Positions 6,804-8,708 of a stretch of 8,708 bases of DNA are shown here, one piece after another. This DNA is from Pseudomonadota bacterium. Lineage in GTDB: Bacteria; Myxococcota; Polyangia; GCA-2747355; JACKDQ01. The notes under the pieces were generated by a model. It saw only the letters and a program-made list of their open reading frames with translations, was not told the DNA's origin and ran no database searches. Location: positions 1 through 8,708 of the forward strand of contig JAUVBO010000063.1 in the NCBI GenBank assembly GCA_030591195.1, given 5' to 3'. Every line of letters starts with the position of its first letter. Within the stretch, counting starts at the first letter, position 1. A program made the position numbers and the translations under genes.

Positions 6804-6818
6804 GCAATCGACGTGCCA
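6804..6818 (-). promoter_or_regulatory. Consensus sigma-54 (-24/-12) promoter for the basic protein
   Basis: Read on the minus strand, TGGCAC (6818-6813), 5 bases, then TTGC (6807-6804) followed by T match the RpoN consensus TGGCAC-N5-TTGCW exactly, including the GG-N10-GC spacing. The predicted start is near 6792, giving a 19-nt leader with a ribosome site before the ATG at 6773. This is the best-matching of the three -24/-12 promoters in the window. Confidence 0.85.
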
Positions 6819-6840
6819 CGACCTGCCGCTCCGAAATCAC

Positions 6841-6856
6841 TGTCGTTTGGCCGACA
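6841..6856. promoter_or_regulatory. Dyad TGTCG-N6-CGACA, candidate activator site
   Basis: Perfect 5-bp arms flank TTTGGC. It lies about 49-64 bp upstream of the predicted sigma-54 start near 6792. Its core GTCG-N6-CGAC recurs at 6924-6937 with the same spacing. This fits a pair of enhancer-binding-protein sites, by inference. Confidence 0.4.
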
Positions 6857-6859
6857 ATG

Positions 6860-6872
6860 CCGGGAGACCCGG
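6860..6872. repeat. CCGGG-aga-CCCGG hairpin
   Basis: A 5-bp GC-only stem with a 3-nt loop lies between the candidate activator sites. On the minus strand it could act as part of a terminator behind manB, but no T-run follows it. Confidence 0.25.
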
Positions 6873-6891
6873 GCGCACGCCGGTGGATGGG

Positions 6892-6911
6892 CTAGCCAGC
6901 TAATCGGCTAG
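6892..6911. repeat. Dyad CTAGCC-N8-GGCTAG
   Basis: Perfect 6-bp arms flank an 8-nt spacer between manB and the basic-protein gene. The dyad is about 100-119 bp upstream of the predicted sigma-54 start. It is a candidate protein-binding site. Confidence 0.35.
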
Positions 6912-6921
6912 TGCAGTTGTC

Positions 6922-6939
6922 TGGTCGCGCCGCCGACCA
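6922..6939. promoter_or_regulatory. Dyad TGGTCG-N6-CGACCA, candidate activator site
   Basis: Perfect 6-bp arms flank CGCCGC. The dyad shares the GTCG-N6-CGAC core with 6841-6856; their centres are 82 bp apart. It lies about 130-147 bp upstream of the predicted start near 6792. It could also act as a stem behind manB, but no T-run follows on the minus strand. Confidence 0.4.
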
Positions 6940-6984
6940 TTAGTAGATCCCGCGGAGCAGGACCTCGATCCGGAGGAGCGCGCC

Positions 6985-8358
6985 TCAGGCTTCCTGGGCG
7001 CCGAGCCTGCCGAGCAGATGGAGGATCGCCGCCGTTCGATCTTCCATCAACGATCGATCGCCCCGCGCCTCGACGTTGAGCCGAATCACCGGCTCGGTAT
7101 TCGACTTGCGCAGGTTGAGCCGCCAGCGGTCGCCGAAGGCGAGCCCCACCCCATCGGTCTCGTCGATCTCGGTGGCCTCGGCCTCGAACGCCTGACGCAC
7201 CGCGGCGATGGCCTGATCGGCGTCTTCCACCCGACGGTTGATCTCGCCGCTCGCCGGGAAGGCCTCTATTCGCGCGGCGACCAGCTCCGAGAGCTTCGCC
7301 CCGGCGATCGACATCGCCTGAGCCACCAGCAGCCAGGGGATCATGCCGCTGTCGCAGTAGGAGAAGTCGCGAAAGTAGTGATGCGCCGACATCTCGCCGC
7401 CGTACAGCGCGTCCTCCTGGCGCATGCGCTCCTTGATGAAGGCGTGACCGCTCTTGGACATCACCGGCACGCCGCCGGCCTGGGTCACGAGCTCGACCGT
7501 GTTCCAGGTCAGCCGCGGGTCGTAGATGATCTTCTCCCCCGGGTGGCGCGCCAGCAGGTGGGTCGCTAGCAGCCCGACGATGTAGTAGCCCTCGATGAAC
7601 CCTCCCTGCTCATCGAAGAGGAAGCACCGATCGAAGTCGCCATCCCAGGCGATGCCTAGATCGGCCGCGCTCTGCCTGACCTTGTCGGCGGTGGCCGGGC
7701 GATTTTCTGGCAACAGCGGGTTGGGGATCCCGTTGGGGAAGTCGCCGTCGGGTTCGAAGTAGAGCCTCTCCAACTCGAAGGGCAGCCGGGGCGCCAGGGC
7801 GTCGATCACCGGGCCGGCGCAGCCATTGCCCGGGTTGGCCACGATCTTCAGCTCCCTCAGCGCCTCCACGTCCACGTAGCCCAGCAGGTGCTCGAGGTAG
7901 GCCTCACGCACGCTCTGCTGGCGGACGGATCCCTTGCTTTCGCCCACGACGAAGTCGCCCGCCACGGTCGCGGCCTCGACCTCGTACAGGCCCGTGTCGC
8001 CGGAGATCGGCCGCGACCCCGCACGCACGAGCTTCATCCCGTTGTAGTCGCGAGGGTTGTGGCTCGCCGTCACCATCACGCCGCCATCCGCGCCGAGGTG
8101 GGAAGTGGCGAAGTAGATCTCCTCGGTGCCGCACAGACCGATATCAATGACGTCCACGCCGCTGCCGGTCAGCCCCTCGATCAACGCCTCGCTGATCGAC
8201 TTGCTCGAGAGACGCACGTCGTAGCCCACCACCACCTGCTGCGGTCCGATGACCCGAGCATAGGCCCGGCCGATGCGCTCGGCGAGCGCCTCGTCGAGTT
8301 GGTCGGGGATCCGTCCCCGGATGTCGTAGGCCTTGAAGCACGCGAGATGTTCGCTCAT
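6985..8358 (-). CDS. manB: Phosphomannomutase (ManB/CpsG)
   Basis: Predicted 457 aa, the usual length for the ManB/CpsG branch of the alpha-D-phosphohexomutases. It interconverts mannose-6-phosphate and mannose-1-phosphate in the cytoplasm, the step before GDP-mannose, which feeds LPS, capsule and exopolysaccharide synthesis. All four active-site loops are present: [11 protein letters not shown] with the phosphorylated Ser99, the metal loop DGDFDR (239-244), the sugar-recognition loop GEMSAHH (321-327), and the phosphate-binding loop RKSNTEP (417-423). The N-terminus (CFKAYDIRG) and the segment [17 protein letters not shown] closely resemble E. coli CpsG, so I prefer phosphomannomutase to phosphoglucosamine mutase; bifunctional phosphoglucomutase activity remains possible. 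The ATG at 8358 has GGAGG (8365-8369) 6 nt upstream. No clear promoter was found. An inverted repeat with two possible pairings lies just upstream (8384-8472) and could structure the leader. No clear terminator follows the stop. Confidence 0.95.
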   Translation of the reverse strand: MSEHLACFKAYDIRGRIPDQLDEALAERIGRAYARVIGPQQVVVGYDVRLSSKSISEALIEGLTGSGVDVIDIGLCGTEEIYFATSHLGADGGVMVTASHNPRDYNGMKLVRAGSRPISGDTGLYEVEAATVAGDFVVGESKGSVRQQSVREAYLEHLLGYVDVEALRELKIVANPGNGCAGPVIDALAPRLPFELERLYFEPDGDFPNGIPNPLLPENRPATADKVRQSAADLGIAWDGDFDRCFLFDEQGGFIEGYYIVGLLATHLLARHPGEKIIYDPRLTWNTVELVTQAGGVPVMSKSGHAFIKERMRQEDALYGGEMSAHHYFRDFSYCDSGMIPWLLVAQAMSIAGAKLSELVAARIEAFPASGEINRRVEDADQAIAAVRQAFEAEATEIDETDGVGLAFGDRWRLNLRKSNTEPVIRLNVEARGDRSLMEDRTAAILHLLGRLGAQEA

Positions 8359-8383
8359 CGGGATCCTCCGGTTCGGCTACGGC

Positions 8384-8472
8384 GGGATTCTCGCCAATTC
8401 GGTGGCTTTTGCCCAGCGGTCAACGCTGGATCCACCGGTGGCGAGAACGCCGGAACCTGGGGAGAGAATCCC
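8384..8472 (-). promoter_or_regulatory. Nested and alternative stems in the manB leader region
   Basis: TTCTCGCCA (8388-8396) pairs perfectly with TGGCGAGAA (8439-8447). Nested inside are GGTGG (8401-8405) with CCACC (8432-8436), and CCAGCG (8413-8418) with CGCTGG (8424-8429). The overlapping GGGATTCTC (8384-8392) also pairs perfectly with GAGAATCCC (8464-8472). The two long pairings cannot form at once. If the manB transcript starts beyond 8472, the leader could switch between them about 25 nt before the start codon. No known riboswitch class was recognised. Confidence 0.4.
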
Positions 8473-8508
8473 CGTGGTAGGGTCAACTGACACCATCTCC
8501 TTAACCAG

Positions 8509-8535
8509 CCGAAATCACGCCAAAATCACCTGTCG
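8509..8535. repeat. Repeated AAATCAC plus TGTCG, shared with 6831-6845
   Basis: AAATCAC occurs at 8512-8518 and 8523-8529, one helical turn apart, and the second copy is followed by C then TGTCG (8531-8535). CCGAAATCAC (8509-8518) recurs exactly at 6831-6840, where it runs directly into TGTCG (6841-6845). Both places lie upstream of a sigma-54-type promoter. Confidence 0.4.
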
Positions 8536-8629
8536 CGACCCCCTCGTTGCACACGGCCGTTTGCTATCGGTCCCTGTGGGATAAGGTGCGATATTCGAAT
8601 AATCTTCTATCTTTACGCGAATCGTAGTT

Positions 8630-8645
8630 TGGCGTACCATTTGCT
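8630..8645 (+). promoter_or_regulatory. Sigma-54-type (-24/-12) promoter facing right
   Basis: TGGC (8630-8633) and TTGCT (8641-8645) have the exact GG-N10-GC spacing (8631-8632 and 8643-8644). The three bases after TGGC differ from the consensus. The predicted start is near 8656, 30 nt before the ATG at 8686. Confidence 0.6.
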
Positions 8646-8660
8646 ATGTACATAGGCAAA
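8640..8660. promoter_or_regulatory. Long palindrome over the -12/start region
   Basis: TTTGC (8640-8644) pairs with GCAAA (8656-8660) around a near-perfect core; CTATGTACATAG (8644-8655) is itself a perfect 12-bp palindrome. It covers the -12 box and the predicted start, where a bound repressor would block the polymerase. The role is inferred. Confidence 0.4.
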
Positions 8661-8685
8661 ACCGCACGCTGCCAGGGGCGGAACG

Positions 8686-8708
8686 ATGCCGAAAGGGACG
8701 GACATGTC
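8686..8708 (+). CDS. Probable start of a gene running off the window
   Basis: An ATG at 8686 begins an open frame (MPKGTDM...) that continues to the window edge. AGGGG (8674-8678) lies 7 nt upstream, and a sigma-54-type promoter ends 40 nt before it. A second in-frame ATG at 8704 has AGGGA just before it and could be the true start. Only seven complete codons are visible, so nothing can be said about the product. Confidence 0.4.

Larger units (their letters stand above)
8359..8685. other. 327-bp divergent regulatory spacer
   Basis: No gene is seen here. From left to right it holds the manB ribosome site (8365-8369), a nested inverted repeat with a competing partner (8384-8472), a repeated AAATCAC motif with TGTCG (8509-8535), and a sigma-54-type promoter with a palindrome facing right (8630-8660). 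The part from about 8580 to 8660 is markedly more AT-rich than the genes. Confidence 0.6.

Noticed and set aside
7888..8490. Plus-strand open frame (200 codons) antisense to manB
   Set aside because: Antisense shadow of a strongly conserved enzyme; composition fits no protein family.
8561..8567. Third TTGCTAT as another sigma-54 -12 box
   Set aside because: The position 12 bases before the GC (8551-8552) is AC, not GG.

Overview
This high-GC window looks like a Myxococcota (former Deltaproteobacteria) chromosome, or a close relative. The evidence is three lipoproteins with Asp/Asn-Gly and Pro-Asp-Ala spacers, one carrying the DNNADGQIDCADPLC-type motif common in myxobacterial surface proteins, plus a VKOR-DsbA fusion and several sigma-54-type promoters. 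This placement is inference; no rRNA or other marker gene is present. I see no mobile element, CRISPR array, tRNA or rRNA.

Layout. 1-226: non-coding leader with two dyads and a -24/-12 promoter. 227-2991 (+): two overlapping genes, a 536-aa lipoprotein with an Ig-like domain followed by a Cys-rich von Willebrand A (VWA) lipoprotein. 3002-4612 (-): a membrane-anchored alpha/beta hydrolase, then 18 bp further on a 244-aa lipoprotein with a 12-cysteine C-terminal domain; this block converges on the VWA gene. 4613-4751: divergent spacer. 4752-6032 (+): VKOR-DsbA disulfide-forming enzyme. 6090-6773 (-): an exported, very basic, glycine-rich protein of unknown function. 6774-6984: its regulatory region, with a consensus-perfect sigma-54 promoter and several dyads. 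6985-8358 (-): phosphomannomutase ManB/CpsG. 8359-8685: regulatory spacer with a nested inverted repeat upstream of manB and a third -24/-12 promoter facing right. 8686-8708 (+): probable start of a gene that runs off the end.

How it fits together. Apart from ManB, everything identifiable concerns the cell envelope: exported lipoproteins, a membrane hydrolase, and the enzyme that makes disulfides in exported proteins. ManB supplies mannose-1-phosphate for surface glycans. The two most Cys-rich proteins lie near the VKOR-DsbA gene and are plausible substrates, though nothing in the sequence proves it.

The most notable signal is regulatory. Three -24/-12 (RpoN) promoters with exact GG-N10-GC spacing each sit on the correct strand, with predicted starts 18-30 nt before a start codon. 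Two have palindromes over the -12/start region, and two share an upstream AAATCAC/TGTCG sequence. This suggests a local sigma-54 regulon controlling surface or secreted proteins, including the odd basic protein. No enhancer-binding activator gene is visible in the window.
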